The position numbers were made by a program, and so were the translations under genes. DNA of 64,000 bases, taken from contig NC_135185.1 in the NCBI RefSeq assembly GCF_041146795.1, forward strand, positions 25,980,529 to 26,044,528, read 5' to 3'. Below, one piece after another: positions 1 through 10,147 of this stretch. The first letter of the stretch is position 1; the number at the start of each line of letters is the position of its first letter. Under the pieces are notes generated by a model, which had not been told where the DNA came from, searched no databases, and saw only the letters and a program-made list of their open reading frames with translations. Source of the stretch: Maylandia zebra (lineage: Eukaryota; Chordata; Actinopteri; Cichliformes; Cichlidae).

Positions 1-2004
1 AGAGGAAACTATTAATTTCTTTTTCCACAGACATCAGATTTACCAAACTTACTGATATAAATCCAGTGATAACTGACTTTATAGGTTTAACTCTAATCTC
101 TGACTAAAGCCCTACATTCCCTTCTGTAGAGTACAGCGTAACGTCGTACTGTAGGACAGCTCAGCGCTGCAGACCACAAAGCTCTACAATGGCCACATTT
201 TGTCTTTGAAAAAAGAATCCTGTTCTTTTCACCTTAAAGCCTTTTCTTTTTTATCATCACGTCCAGATTGGACATCTGGAAATCCACCATGCATTAAACC
301 ACAGGAGGCCACCGGGGCTCAGAGTGATTATGCGCATGTGGGCCGAACATACAGCAGCATGTGCACAGCCCTCCAGGGTGCAATGAAATATTTACTGAGG
401 TGTAATGGGTGCAATAGGTGCGCAGTTTGTTCAACATGTAGCTAGAAACAGAGCTGTATATTTGTTTGACAAAAAGCCTCTTTTAAGAGGAAAAAGCCGC
501 TTCTATTATTAAGCTCAACACACTGCCAAGAGCGTGTCAACAAATTATTGTTTATACAGCAAGAGCGTCAGAACCACGACACTGAACCAGAAAGATCAGG
601 ACTGAAGCTAATGCATTAATGAGAACACACAAGCAAGTAGGGGCAGTAAGCTTGAGTTAAAACCTCTGAGTTGAAGACCTTTATCTTCTGTATTTTATCG
701 GTCACATTAAAATGCCACGCATCCCACTCTTTTGACATACAGTACATGGACTTTGTGCTTTTGAGAGACTTGAGGTCTACTCTATGTGTATGTGCACCAG
801 AGGCTTATGTTGCTCAGCTGACCCTGTCCTGTTGGCTTTTACGGAGCTGTATAAACGCCAGCAGCAGACAGGCATATCTCCAGATGTCCAGGGAGCGATG
901 AGGGTGGTGAGGTGGGACGTTAAAGGGAGAAGGCATCTTAAGAGTTAGACATGTGATGCACAGCGGTCTAAATCAAAGAATATGGGTACATGTGCACGCT
1001 CGAAGACAGAGCCAAACCCTTGAGAACGCTCCAAAGTAGATTCCACATCGCCCAGCTCCACACGCTACAGTAGTGGACCCTAACAAACGGCTCCTGCATG
1101 ATTCCCAGAGCTCATGGTCTTGGAAATAATTAGACAGAAGAATGAGAGAGCAGAGAGGTGGTAAACTGCTCCAGGCTAACCTGAAGGGAGACTTTGTATA
1201 GCATCTGCCTTTGGAAGCTACGTGCTTAGGAAGAGATGAGAGATGAACAAACAAAGCTTCTTCAGGCATATTCCTAAAAGTCTAAGTGAAGCAGAGCAGG
1301 CGATTGATGTCGTTAAGAAGCTGATGGTGGTGGAAAAGTGGATCACGGATTGATGCATCTGATAAAGGGAAGATGAAACATTAGTGGAAAACTAAAGTAG
1401 GAGTTGGACTAATGCAGCAGTTGCCCTCTATTCTTTGGCTGCTTTTCAATCCCTTTCCTGTCCTTGCTTTATTCAATCTCAGCAAGCGCTGACTGCAATT
1501 TTAAGTTCACAAAGATACTTCCGTTACCCTCGGATTAATGAAAACTCACTGAATTCTTTGAAAGATTGAACGGGGACAAGAATTTTGTTATTTTGAGACC
1601 AGAAAAGAGAGAAAAAAAGTTATAAAGCTGTAACCTTTTCATCTGTCAGTAAGCAGTTATTTTTTGACTTAACTGGCACACAGTCTCTTTTACAGTATGC
1701 AATGTGCTCACTATTTTCAGCTTTCAATTTTAGTTTGATAGTGATATTTGTATTACAGTCAGAAAGTAGGAAAATTCAGATTTCGTCTTCAAATCACTTT
1801 GTAAAGAGCTTATGAAAAATCTGAAAATCAGATAATAGCAGTGCTTGCAATCTACTATGCACGTACACAACATGCAAAATACAAGACTTTTCACAAGGTT
1901 TCAATTATTTACTTTAAATCTCATAAAAACTGGCTTTTATTTGGCTAGTAGTCTCTTAGTGCGCTCTTTCATATGGAGACCGTGACTTTGAAAGGGTTTG
2001 TCGG
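1..2004. other. non-coding flank, no gene recognised
   Basis: AT-rich DNA with only short, unconvincing open frames and no splice-flanked coding stretch that I can support. The last bases before 2005 form the left target-site flank of the LTR element that follows. Confidence 0.6.
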
Positions 2005-2618
2005 TGTCACGGACCCGGTTCCGGGGACTCGGGGTTCGTGAACAGTGTGGACCTTTATTGTTATTAGTGTATTGGATGTATGTTTGCTGCACTGTGTTCT
2101 TGTGTTCAATGCTGGTGTGTGTATGTGTGTGAGGCTGGAGGATGAAGGACCGCCACCTGCAGGCCTGATGGGTGTGGCCCTGCCAGCTGCTGGTCACGCC
2201 TAGCTTACCACACACCTGCTTCTGATCAGGATCGTCGGGGGAGCTACTTAACAGAGCGATGGAGCTTCCTCCGGCGCAGGATCGTTGAGTTAGACTCCAT
2301 GTCAGTGTTTCTAGTGTTGTTAAAGTGTATGCCTGCCGGAGTTGGTGCCATAACGGCTGTGTCTGTGTTTTTCCCCAGGAGGACAGCGGAACACAGGACT
2401 GCAAGACACACGGGGTGTGTGAAGGCACAGGGGCAGAGAGCACGGGATACCAGCACTTGGGAGAAGACACGTCACGGGAGTCGAGGGAGCACTTTTGGAG
2501 ATTCAATGTGTGGTGTACAATTACCTCACTGTAAATAAACCCACTGTTCATTCCATTAAGTCCAGCGTTTGGGTCCTATTTCCCCATCTCCCCACGATCT
2601 GCCAGCCAGACCGTGACA
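2005..2618 (+). repeat. 5' LTR of the sushi-type element
   Basis: 614-bp LTR with TG...CA ends. A TATA-like TACTTAA lies at 2245-2251, and about 30 bases downstream GCAGGATCGTT (2276-2286) would be the transcript start. An AATAAA signal is at 2534-2539. These place U3 at about 2005-2275, R at about 2276-2560, and U5 up to 2618; the boundaries are inferred. The long antisense open frame seen here recurs in the other LTR and is probably not a gene. Confidence 0.92.
2276..2286 (+). promoter_or_regulatory. predicted transcript 5' end / self-primer sequence
   Basis: GCAGGATCGTT lies about 30 bases after the TATA-like TACTTAA and is the exact reverse complement of 2620-2630 just inside the 5' LTR. 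In the Tf1/sushi group the first 11 bases of the element RNA fold back on the primer-binding site, are cleaved and prime minus-strand DNA synthesis. The 11-base match and its position after a promoter fit that model. The transcription start itself is inferred. Confidence 0.75.
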
Positions 2619-2619
2619 G

Positions 2620-2630
2620 AACGATCCTGC
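2620..2630 (+). other. primer-binding site, self-complementary (not a tRNA site)
   Basis: AACGATCCTGC starts one base after the 5' LTR ends. It lacks the TGG start expected of a site that pairs with the CCA end of a tRNA. All 11 bases pair with 2276-2286, the predicted RNA 5' end, which is the hallmark of Tf1-type self-priming. Confidence 0.8.
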
Positions 2631-2634
2631 CACT

Positions 2635-5022
2635 ATGGACCCAGCGGACTCACCGCGGAAGCGCAGCTCCCGTTTTGACGGGACCCGACTAGCGCTTGGA
2701 GGGCCTCCGTGCTGCCGTTCCTCGCTGGCAGCCTACCCGTCGGCCCACTCGTCTGTTTCCTCCCCGCGGACGCCTCGGTCTCGCAGAAAACGCTCCAGCC
2801 GGTCCCGGGAGGATTACTACGAGCCTGCCAGCAATCTGCTTACACCTGCACAAGCTTTTTACAAAATGTTAGGAATTATCATCGTGCCACCTGACTCACC
2901 CAGCATTTCCACATCACAGCAGGAGCAGCCACTTCAGAATCCGCCCTCGTCACATTCCGCCAGCGACGCTCCCTCTTCAACAGGGAGGCAGCGAACACGC
3001 AGCCAGCACTCACAGCTCCAGCAGGAGCCAGGGATTCGGCTCAAACAACCGCCTAGGGTGAGTGACAGAGTCTCCCTTCATTCACCTTTCGTGCCTAGGG
3101 ATAAACAGACTGTTTCCCCCAAGGCTGTGAATGCCAGCTCCGTGAACCCTAGAGCTCGTGTTTCTCCTGTTTGGGAGGATGACAATGTTAGTTTTGAGAA
3201 CGAGTTTTTTCCTCCTGGTTCAAGAGACTGTGCTCCTGATGTTCCTTCGGACCCAGGAGTTAGGACCGTTTCGTCTAGAACTGTTTATTCTGGGGCTATG
3301 TTTATACAGCCAGCTGCCCAGCCTGTAGCCGTAGCACAGCCAGCTGCCCAGCCTGTAGCCGTAGCACAGCCAGCTGCCCAACCTGTAGCCGTAGCACAGC
3401 CAGTCCAGTCAGCCTCTCGTCTTCATCCTCAGTTGGAGGCTGATATGCCTGCTGGAACTACCCTGCCATTATGTCACCCGCCTGTTGTTTCTACATTGCT
3501 GTCCAGTCTACCACGAGTAGCTGCCGCACCATTATCACCTCCGCCCTTTGCAGCTACTTCTCCACCAGCGTCCCATCAGACTGCAGCGACCGCAGAACTC
3601 TCGACTTCACCATCCACATCACCCGCTCGACCGTCATCTTCGCCACCTGCAGCTTCCGCATCGCCATCTTCACCTCCGGATCACCGACCATCTATACCCG
3701 CGTCGCAGCCGGAGGAGCGGCTCAGCGAGCCGGAGGAGCTCAGCATGCCCGAGCAGGAGCTCAGCGAGCGGGAGGAGCCCGCGTCGCCAGCTGTGGAGCT
3801 CAGCATGCCCGAGCCGGAGCAGCTCAGCGAGCCGGAGCAGCTCAGCGAGCCGGAGCAGCTCAGCGAGCCGGAGCAGCTCAGCGAGCCGGAGCAGCTCAGC
3901 GAGCGGGAGGAGCCCGCGTCGCCAGCTTTGGAGCTCAGCGAGCAGGAGCAGCTCAGCGAGCCGGAGGAGCACTGTAAGCCGGAGGAGCTCAGCGGGCTAA
4001 TGCTGGAGGAGCTCAGCGAGCTATTGCCGGAGGAGCTCGGCGAGCCGGAGGAGCACTGTGAGCCGGAGCAGCCCAGCGAGCTAATGCCGGAGGAGCTCGG
4101 CGAGCCGGAGGAGCACTGTGAGCCGGAGGAGCACTGTGAGCCGGAGGAGCTCAGCGGGCTAATGCTGGAGGAGCTCAGCGAGCTATTGCCGGAGGAGCTC
4201 GGCGAGCCGGAGGAGCACTGTGAGCCGGAGCAGCCCAGCGAGCTAATGCCGGAGGAGCTCGGCGAGCCGGAGGAGCACTGTGAGCCGGAGCAGCCCAGCG
4301 AGCCACCCACTGAGAAGCCCGCACCGCTGCTGGCGGACCTCAACGAGCCGGAGGGACCGGCGTTGCCAGCAGAGGAGCTCAGCGAGCTTGGTGAGCCCGC
4401 GCTGCCACCGGAGGAGCTCGGAGGTCCGGAGGGATCCGCTGAGCCAGAGCTGGAGGTCTGCGTGCCGGAGGGGCCGCCACGTCCTGCAGCCCGGCCGCCA
4501 CGTCCTGCAGCCCGGCCGCCACGTCCTGCAGCCCGGCCGCCACGTCCTGCAGCCCGGCCGCCACGTCCTGCAGCCCGGCCGCCACGTCGGGAATCGTGGG
4601 TGGTGCTGAGGCGGGAGCAGCAACGCCGCCGCCACCGGACCCGTGGCCGCCCGCCGGAGCAGCAACGCCGCCGCCACCGGACCCGTGGCCGCCCGCCGGA
4701 GCAGCAACGCCGCCGCCACCGGACCCGTGGCCGCCCGCCGGAGCAGTCACACTGTCGCCACCGGACCCGTGGCCGCCCGCCGGAGCTGCAACGCCGTTGC
4801 CACCGGATCCGTGGCAGGCCGCCTGAAGCGTTCTGCTTCCATCACGGGGTTAGAGGTAGGCCACCTGAACTTTTTTTTTGCCGCCACTGCCTAACCCGCA
4901 GCGGGTCCCGCTTGTTTTGCCGTCCTGCAGATCGGCCGCCAGAACTGTTTGCTGCCACTGGACCGGGGGATTGGACTGTTGACCTGTGTTTTTTCTTTTG
5001 TTGCTTTGTGGTGGCTGTTTAG
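2635..5022 (+). CDS. 795-aa repeat-rich ORF of the non-autonomous LTR element, unknown function
   Basis: The only long ORF of the element. It starts at an ATG in good context (ACTATGG) 16 bases after the LTR, and MDPAD is a common start of fish sushi-type Gag. No capsid domain, zinc knuckle or enzyme motif is visible. Layout: residues 1-90 are Arg/Ser-rich with DYYEPASNLLTPAQAFYKML; 90-340 are Pro/Ser-rich, with QPAAQPVAVA three times at about 225-255; 340-620 are strongly acidic with tandem LSEPEQ hexapeptides and a 54-residue tandem duplication (starts about 3988 and 4150); 620-660 carry RPPRPAA five times; 660-740 are very basic with a 14-residue unit ending RGRPPE; the last 40 are hydrophobic and aromatic. 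An acidic block followed by a basic block suggests an RNA-binding or self-associating structural protein, which is inference. Most other frames are also open because of the repeats, so translation is likely but unproven. Confidence 0.65.
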   Translation: MDPADSPRKRSSRFDGTRLALGGPPCCRSSLAAYPSAHSSVSSPRTPRSRRKRSSRSREDYYEPASNLLTPAQAFYKMLGIIIVPPDSPSISTSQQEQPLQNPPSSHSASDAPSSTGRQRTRSQHSQLQQEPGIRLKQPPRVSDRVSLHSPFVPRDKQTVSPKAVNASSVNPRARVSPVWEDDNVSFENEFFPPGSRDCAPDVPSDPGVRTVSSRTVYSGAMFIQPAAQPVAVAQPAAQPVAVAQPAAQPVAVAQPVQSASRLHPQLEADMPAGTTLPLCHPPVVSTLLSSLPRVAAAPLSPPPFAATSPPASHQTAATAELSTSPSTSPARPSSSPPAASASPSSPPDHRPSIPASQPEERLSEPEELSMPEQELSEREEPASPAVELSMPEPEQLSEPEQLSEPEQLSEPEQLSEPEQLSEREEPASPALELSEQEQLSEPEEHCKPEELSGLMLEELSELLPEELGEPEEHCEPEQPSELMPEELGEPEEHCEPEEHCEPEELSGLMLEELSELLPEELGEPEEHCEPEQPSELMPEELGEPEEHCEPEQPSEPPTEKPAPLLADLNEPEGPALPAEELSELGEPALPPEELGGPEGSAEPELEVCVPEGPPRPAARPPRPAARPPRPAARPPRPAARPPRPAARPPRRESWVVLRREQQRRRHRTRGRPPEQQRRRHRTRGRPPEQQRRRHRTRGRPPEQSHCRHRTRGRPPELQRRCHRIRGRPPEAFCFHHGVRGRPPELFFCRHCLTRSGSRLFCRPADRPPELFAATGPGDWTVDLCFFFCCFVVAV
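3307..3405 (+). repeat. 30-bp tandem repeat, about 3 copies, in frame
   Basis: Three head-to-tail copies of a 30-bp unit encode QPAAQPVAVA inside the LTR-element ORF. Copies are nearly identical. Confidence 0.85.
3720..4310 (+). repeat. 18-bp (LSEPEQ) and 162-bp tandem repeats in the ORF
   Basis: CTCAGCGAGCCGGAGCAG-type units repeat in frame as LSEPEQ. Downstream a larger 162-bp (54-codon) block is tandemly duplicated, with starts about 3988 and 4150. All periods are multiples of three, so the frame is kept when copy number changes. Confidence 0.85.
4474..4820 (+). repeat. 21-bp and 42-bp tandem repeats in the ORF
   Basis: Five copies of a 21-bp unit encoding RPPRPAA are followed by about five copies of a 42-bp unit encoding a basic 14-residue segment ending RGRPPE. 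The later copies are more diverged. Confidence 0.85.
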
Positions 5023-5120
5023 CGGAGTGGTTTTGGGGCCCTCCGTCCTGGACCCCCCGCCACCCGCCCTGGGTTGGTTGTTCTGTGGTTTTGTTTTGGG
5101 GTCGTCGGGAGTCGACCCTT

Positions 5121-5133
5121 AGAGGGGGGGTAC
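5121..5133 (+). other. polypurine tract of the sushi-type element
   Basis: AGAGGGGGGG followed by TAC lies directly before the 3' LTR, the expected position for plus-strand priming. Confidence 0.85.
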
Positions 5134-5747
5134 TGTCACGGACCCGGTTCCGGGGACTCGGGGTTCGTGAACAGTGTGGACCTTTATTGTTATTAGTGTA
5201 TTGGATGTATGTTTGCTGCACTGTGTTCTTGTGTTCAATGCTGGTGTGTGTATGTGTGTGAGGCTGGAGGATGAAGGACAGCCACCTGCAGGCCTGATGG
5301 GTGTGGCCCTGCCAGCTGCTGGTCACGCCTAGCTTACCACACACCTGCTTCTGATCAGGATCGTCGGGGGAGCTACTTAACAGAGCGATGGAGCTTCCTC
5401 CGGCGCAGGATCGTTGAGTTAGACTCCATGTCAGTGTTTCTAGTGTTGTTAAAGTGTATGCCTGCCGGAGTTGGTGCCATAACGGCTGTGTCTGTGTTTT
5501 TCCCCAGGAGGACAGCGGAACACAGGACTGCAAGACACACGGGGTGTGTGAAGGCACAGGGGCAGAGAGCACGGGATACCAGCACTTGGGAGAAGACACG
5601 TCACGGGAGTCGAGGGAGCACTTTTGGAGATTCAATGTGTGGTGTACAATTACCTCACTGTAAATAAACCCACTGTTCATTCCATTAAGTCCAGCGTTTG
5701 GGTCCTATTTCCCCATCTCCCCACGATCTGCCAGCCAGACCGTGACA
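5134..5747 (+). repeat. 3' LTR of the sushi-type element
   Basis: 614 bp, identical by eye to the 5' LTR except A at 5280 where the 5' LTR has C. The AATAAA copy at 5663-5668 should end the transcript. It is followed by the right target-site copy GTCGG. Confidence 0.93.
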
Positions 5748-8235
5748 GTCGGTGCACAATGATCTCAATTTTATTGGCATTGATTTAACTCAGCTTGCAT
5801 GTGAAGTACAAAACAGCCTTTGGTGGTAAGCTTTGGCTTATTATCTATGACAAGAATCATTTCAGAAAACTGAGGAGGAGCAGAGCTCGTTGTGCTGCAG
5901 GGGTTGGTGGAGCTGATGGTTTGTTTGGACAGACTTCAGCACTTATTAATTTTCATCTTTGGACTCATTTAAAGTGGACCTATTATGTTAATTTCCAATT
6001 GCATATTTTTATTCTTGTACTGCACAAGATTTAGAGTAGCTTTGCATGATTGGCAGTTAAAAACCAAAACATATTTATCTTACACCGAGCCCATTAGTTC
6101 ATACTATATTTGAACCAATCATTTTTATATTCTCTCCATTTAACTTTCTACTGACTGACCCTCACTATTGGAAATTTTCAACAGCACGTGTATGGGACTA
6201 TTTTTTCACAGTCAGAGCATCAGCCTGAGATGACCATATTCAAGATTTCTTTTTCACAGTATTCAGAGCCAAGAGTAGAAAATCAATAGTTGGAAACTGA
6301 GCTCTTGGAGCAGTCTGAAGCCTGAGGTTTTGATTAACAGGGATTACCTGCACATATCCATACATTATTATTTGAAACCTTATATATTGGCCATATATAT
6401 TATGATTAGCATAATTTGCTTGCATGGACAAGGGACATTTCCCCATCTCTGGTCATACCAGCCTATCACATGGTAAAATAGCAAAGAAAATCTAATAATG
6501 TTCATTTTTCCTGGACACAAATTCGCACATTTATGTCACAGTAAGCACGACTTTGAAAATTAGTGGTAAGTATATTAGCAAGGATATTTTATGCCTGACA
6601 CACCATCCTGGCAACCAAGATAACTGAGCTCTGAAAAAAAGTATCAGCTATTGAATGATCTTTTTTCTAAATCCAACTGAGATGATTAATAATTTAAAAT
6701 AATAATAATAATAATAAATGAATAAAAGAAATGCAATGAAATAATTTTGGTCCCAACGCACCAACAGGATATCTGTGTGCAAAAACTACAGTTAGTTAAA
6801 TACAGTGAAAAGGATTGAAAGAAGCATGTTATGATATTTTATAGGATCCTTGGAAAAGGGGAAACCAGACTTGTTTCCTCGGTTTTCCAAGTAGAAAGAT
6901 ACCTAGCTGCCTGGTTAATTATTCATTTATTTGTCTGCCAGCATACTGTGTTACTGCATTTTGAGAATATTTTACAGTAAATATTGAAGTTAAATGGCGC
7001 GTACACATTCAGTATTAAACACAATCAAAAAAGACATTTAGGATATGCAAAAGTGTGTAAATTACATCACTGTGATTGACATAGATTGCATATTGACAAG
7101 GAATATTGGATAAATGTGCAGCACCATTCCACAGCCATACCATTTGCAAATACAAAGTGCCATCTTCCAACAAATTACGAGTTAATATAGCTTAAAGTGG
7201 CAGAAGGTTAGCGCACATTGTTCACTCTTCCTTTGTTTTTGCACCACATTAATTAAAGCTCTCTCCACTGTACAGGAGGTTTGAAACTCACTTCAAAGAC
7301 TCAAAGTTTCCCTCTAGACTGCACTTTATCCAAGGTTCTGTTTGCTTTAATTATGTAACAGGAAGTAGGGATCATCTCCAAAATCAATGGTTCCTCACTA
7401 GCAGGAGGTTAAGACCGGAGGTGAAAGCAATTAACTTCTAGATGTTATGATCATGTTATGCTGACATGCTGATTATAGAGCCACCTAAAGGCAATGCATC
7501 ACTAAAGGCTTTAGGATTTCCTCACTGAAATTCAAAGTGATCACACCCATCTATCACGTCTTTTCTCAACTCATCAAATGCAAGGTGAGGAGTTTGGCTT
7601 AATGAGAGCAACTTTCTTTCTCATGATGGGCTGTAATAGCCTCTCTGTGGTATCTTCTTGCTCAGTGAAATATTATGGGAGTAAATTGAGGGCTATGAAA
7701 AAAAACGTGGTAACTCATTATTCTCATACCACTAAAATCCAGACGACAATAATAACCCCTAAGCAACAACACCAGTTACACCAGTTTAGTTCAACTTGAC
7801 CAAACGATCATGACCAACCTAACTTACATGCAGTGACTTCCAGTAAAAAAAACCTTCAGATTTTACTCCAGTATGCTGCACAACATGTAGTCACATTCTC
7901 CAAACATAGTGTACTGTTGAATGCAGAGCAGTCTACCCAGCGCTTTCTCAAAGCGCTCAGAATATGCAACACATGAACAGAGAGGCACAGCAGCTACAGA
8001 AGAGCCCTCACAACAATCATTACTTTCACAAGTGCAGCAAAGCAACTACACACACTTATCTCAGCGCCACTAATGAAACCAGGCATGCACTTCTTCGCTT
8101 CCTTGCCTTACCGTTTATATGCCATTTGCCTCATTTTCAGCAGATAAAATCACTACTTTCATGTGCCTGTGCATCCCCTCAGAGCTGCATGCATTTAGAA
8201 AAAGACTCCCCTAATTCTGACTGGAGACAGGGCTG
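5748..8235. other. non-coding DNA
   Basis: No gene seen. Holds an (AAT)n microsatellite at about 6697-6720 and otherwise ordinary AT-rich sequence. Confidence 0.55.
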
Positions 8236-8400
8236 GTAGGCAGAGAGAGAGAGAGAGGGGAGAGAGAGAAAATGAGAGAGGGAGCTGTGAACTGAATGGA
8301 GCAGGAGGAGGTGTTCTGGAAGAGGAGGGGTTAGGGGAGTGATGGAGAGAAGAGGGAAGAGAGAGAGAGAGAGGAGAGGTGTGGCTGAAGGTGTAACTGC
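8236..8400. repeat. GA-rich purine tract
   Basis: Interrupted (GA)n and GGA-rich sequence, which explains the low-complexity open frames on both strands here. Confidence 0.85.
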
Positions 8401-8429
8401 TGGGAGGAGAGGAAGTAAAAGTGAAAGTA

Positions 8430-8690
8430 GCCAACCTTGTGTTATGCTGCGTCTCGCCATCAGATTCCTGGTAGGAAGAGAAGCGGGTGAAATGATTAGA
8501 TATATTTATCAAGCAGATTTATCTGGCGCCGCCGCTGCCACTGCACGCCGTGGAATACCTCTTATCTGGTGTTTAACGAGCTCTCAGAGTGGCTGTGTCT
8601 CGGCAAACAAATATATCCATTATTTCCTCACTCTCACACACTGTATCAGTTCTGAGAACATTAAGTGAAAGGAGGAGAGAGGCAGAGCAA
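8430..8690. promoter_or_regulatory. candidate conserved non-coding element
   Basis: A higher-complexity block amid simple sequence, with several GATA/TTATC-type sites, a homeodomain-like TGATTAGATA, and a GC-rich core. It does not read as protein. The regulatory role is inference from composition only. Confidence 0.25.
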
Positions 8691-8700
8691 GAAATGACAG

Positions 8701-9870
8701 ATTAACAGTGCAAAAGAAAAATGCTGTGTGCTGCAGAAAGGGAGAGAAAGTGCCCGAGGGTGAGAGGCAGACTTGCAGACTGTAGTTGCTAGGAGGAAAG
8801 TACAAAAAAGTAAAATGGTAAACAAAACTAAAAATGTTGCAAATTAAGTCTAAAAGAATGAAGTACTCTTCTTAGATTTCTTTCTTGATACCACTCTCTT
8901 GTTTTGAAGAATGAAGATATTGCTACCTTAGGGAACACAAAAATCTGCCTAACATGAAGCTCACTGCTGAGCGCTTCGTATTTTATTTCGATATGCAACA
9001 ATCTGTAGAAAAAAAGGACCACACTTTGTTATGTGGAAGTTAGTCGCTTCAGGTTGCTAACGCTGTTTAGTGTTTATAACATAAGCTAACTGATGGCTAG
9101 CTATATTATACTCAGTACTGAGCATACTCAGTGCTGCTCTGTCATATCTACACATGAATGCAAATAAATAGACTGGTCATAGCTTGCATATAGATTGTAA
9201 ATAATAAGGATTTCACAAGAATTTACATTGAATTATTTTAATGCAGTTACAAGTTACATGCATGGCCATAAAAAACTCCCAATTTCACCGTCTTCTTCAT
9301 GAACTTTACAGTGGCCACAAAGTCACGCATTGTTTTGGTGCTGTAGTAGGTTGGTATGTTTTCAGGTTCACGTCAGTCTCATTGGTGAGGATTTAGCAAG
9401 GTATATTAAATGTCACAGGTGCACAGCTTCAACATACGGACTACAAGATTGCAGTGCGTATTGGTGAGTGTGTGGAAGCCGGGCTTCACGCAGTTGCGTG
9501 GGTGTTACAAACAGTGCGAATGATACAGCAGGATGACTCATACAGCTACTGAATGAGACAACGCTCAGTAATCCCCCCACCCCCCACCTCCACGTCCATC
9601 CTTCCATCCCAGCATCCCTCTGTGTGGAGAGGGCAAGCCTAGAGAGAGGGGGAGGAGGATAGAATTGGCATTCCTGCAAGGCATCACTGAATGATAATCA
9701 GCTCACATGGATTTACTTTCATTCAGTGAAAAAGGTAAAATATTAACCTTTAACTCACTTTTGCTAAATGATGATAGAATGGAGACAAAAAGCAGACATA
9801 TATAAAAAAGTACTGACTTGACAAACACTATTTGTCATTTATTTTGTACATAGCTTGGGCAGCTAAATAT
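8701..9870. other. non-coding DNA
   Basis: No coding exon or recognisable repeat seen. Confidence 0.5.
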
Positions 9871-9871
9871 C

Positions 9872-10147
9872 CATTTTCTTCTGATTTCCAATTCATCGTC
9901 ATGGGGGGTCTGGAGCTTATCCCAGTTGTCATAGTGTGAGAGACAGGTACACACTGGACATGCCGCCAGGGCTCACACACAGAGGCAAACAAGCATTCAC
10001 TCTTACATTTACACCTATGGGCAATTTAGAATTACCAGTTAGCCCAACTCCATGCATGTCTTTGGACTGTAGGAGGATGTCTGAGTACCCAGACACAGGG
10101 GGAATATGCAGACTCCACACAGAAGGCCCCCTGGATTTGAAGCCATC
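9872..10147. repeat. decayed copy of an abundant fish LINE-derived repeat
   Basis: Diverged, truncated match to the same family as 17177-17552. Shared landmarks include the 'GAGCTTATCCCAGTTGTCAT' block, 'ACTGGACATGCCGCCAGGG', 'CATGTCTTTGGACTGTAGGA' and 'AGACTCCACACAGAAGGCCC'. Confidence 0.8.

Larger units (their letters stand above)
2005..5747 (+). mobile_element. young non-autonomous Tf1/sushi-type Gypsy LTR retrotransposon
   Basis: A complete LTR element. Two direct repeats of 614 bp (2005-2618 and 5134-5747) start TGTCACGG and end CCGTGACA. The 5-bp sequence GTCGG flanks both sides (2000-2004 and 5748-5752), a target-site duplication. By eye the LTRs differ only at 2151 (C) versus 5280 (A), so the insertion is very recent. 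Between them are a short primer-binding site at 2620-2630, one 795-codon ORF, and a purine tract AGAGGGGGGG at 5121-5130. No protease, reverse transcriptase, RNase H or integrase motif occurs in the 2.5-kb interior, so the element must move with enzymes from another copy. The GC-rich interior contrasts strongly with the AT-rich surroundings. Confidence 0.93.

Noticed and set aside
1937..2551. 204-codon minus-strand open frame in the 5' LTR and its 276-codon partner at 4850-5680
   Set aside because: It recurs only because the LTRs are identical, runs antisense to the element, crosses LTR boundaries and shows no domain.
3471..4000. Long alternative frames on both strands over the repeat-built ORF
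   Set aside because: GC-rich repeats with periods divisible by three keep other frames open. The frame starting MDPAD has the proper start context and spans the whole interior.
8195..8512. Ser/Pro-rich minus-strand open frames
   Set aside because: Produced by the GA-rich tract, which reads as SLSLSL on the other strand.
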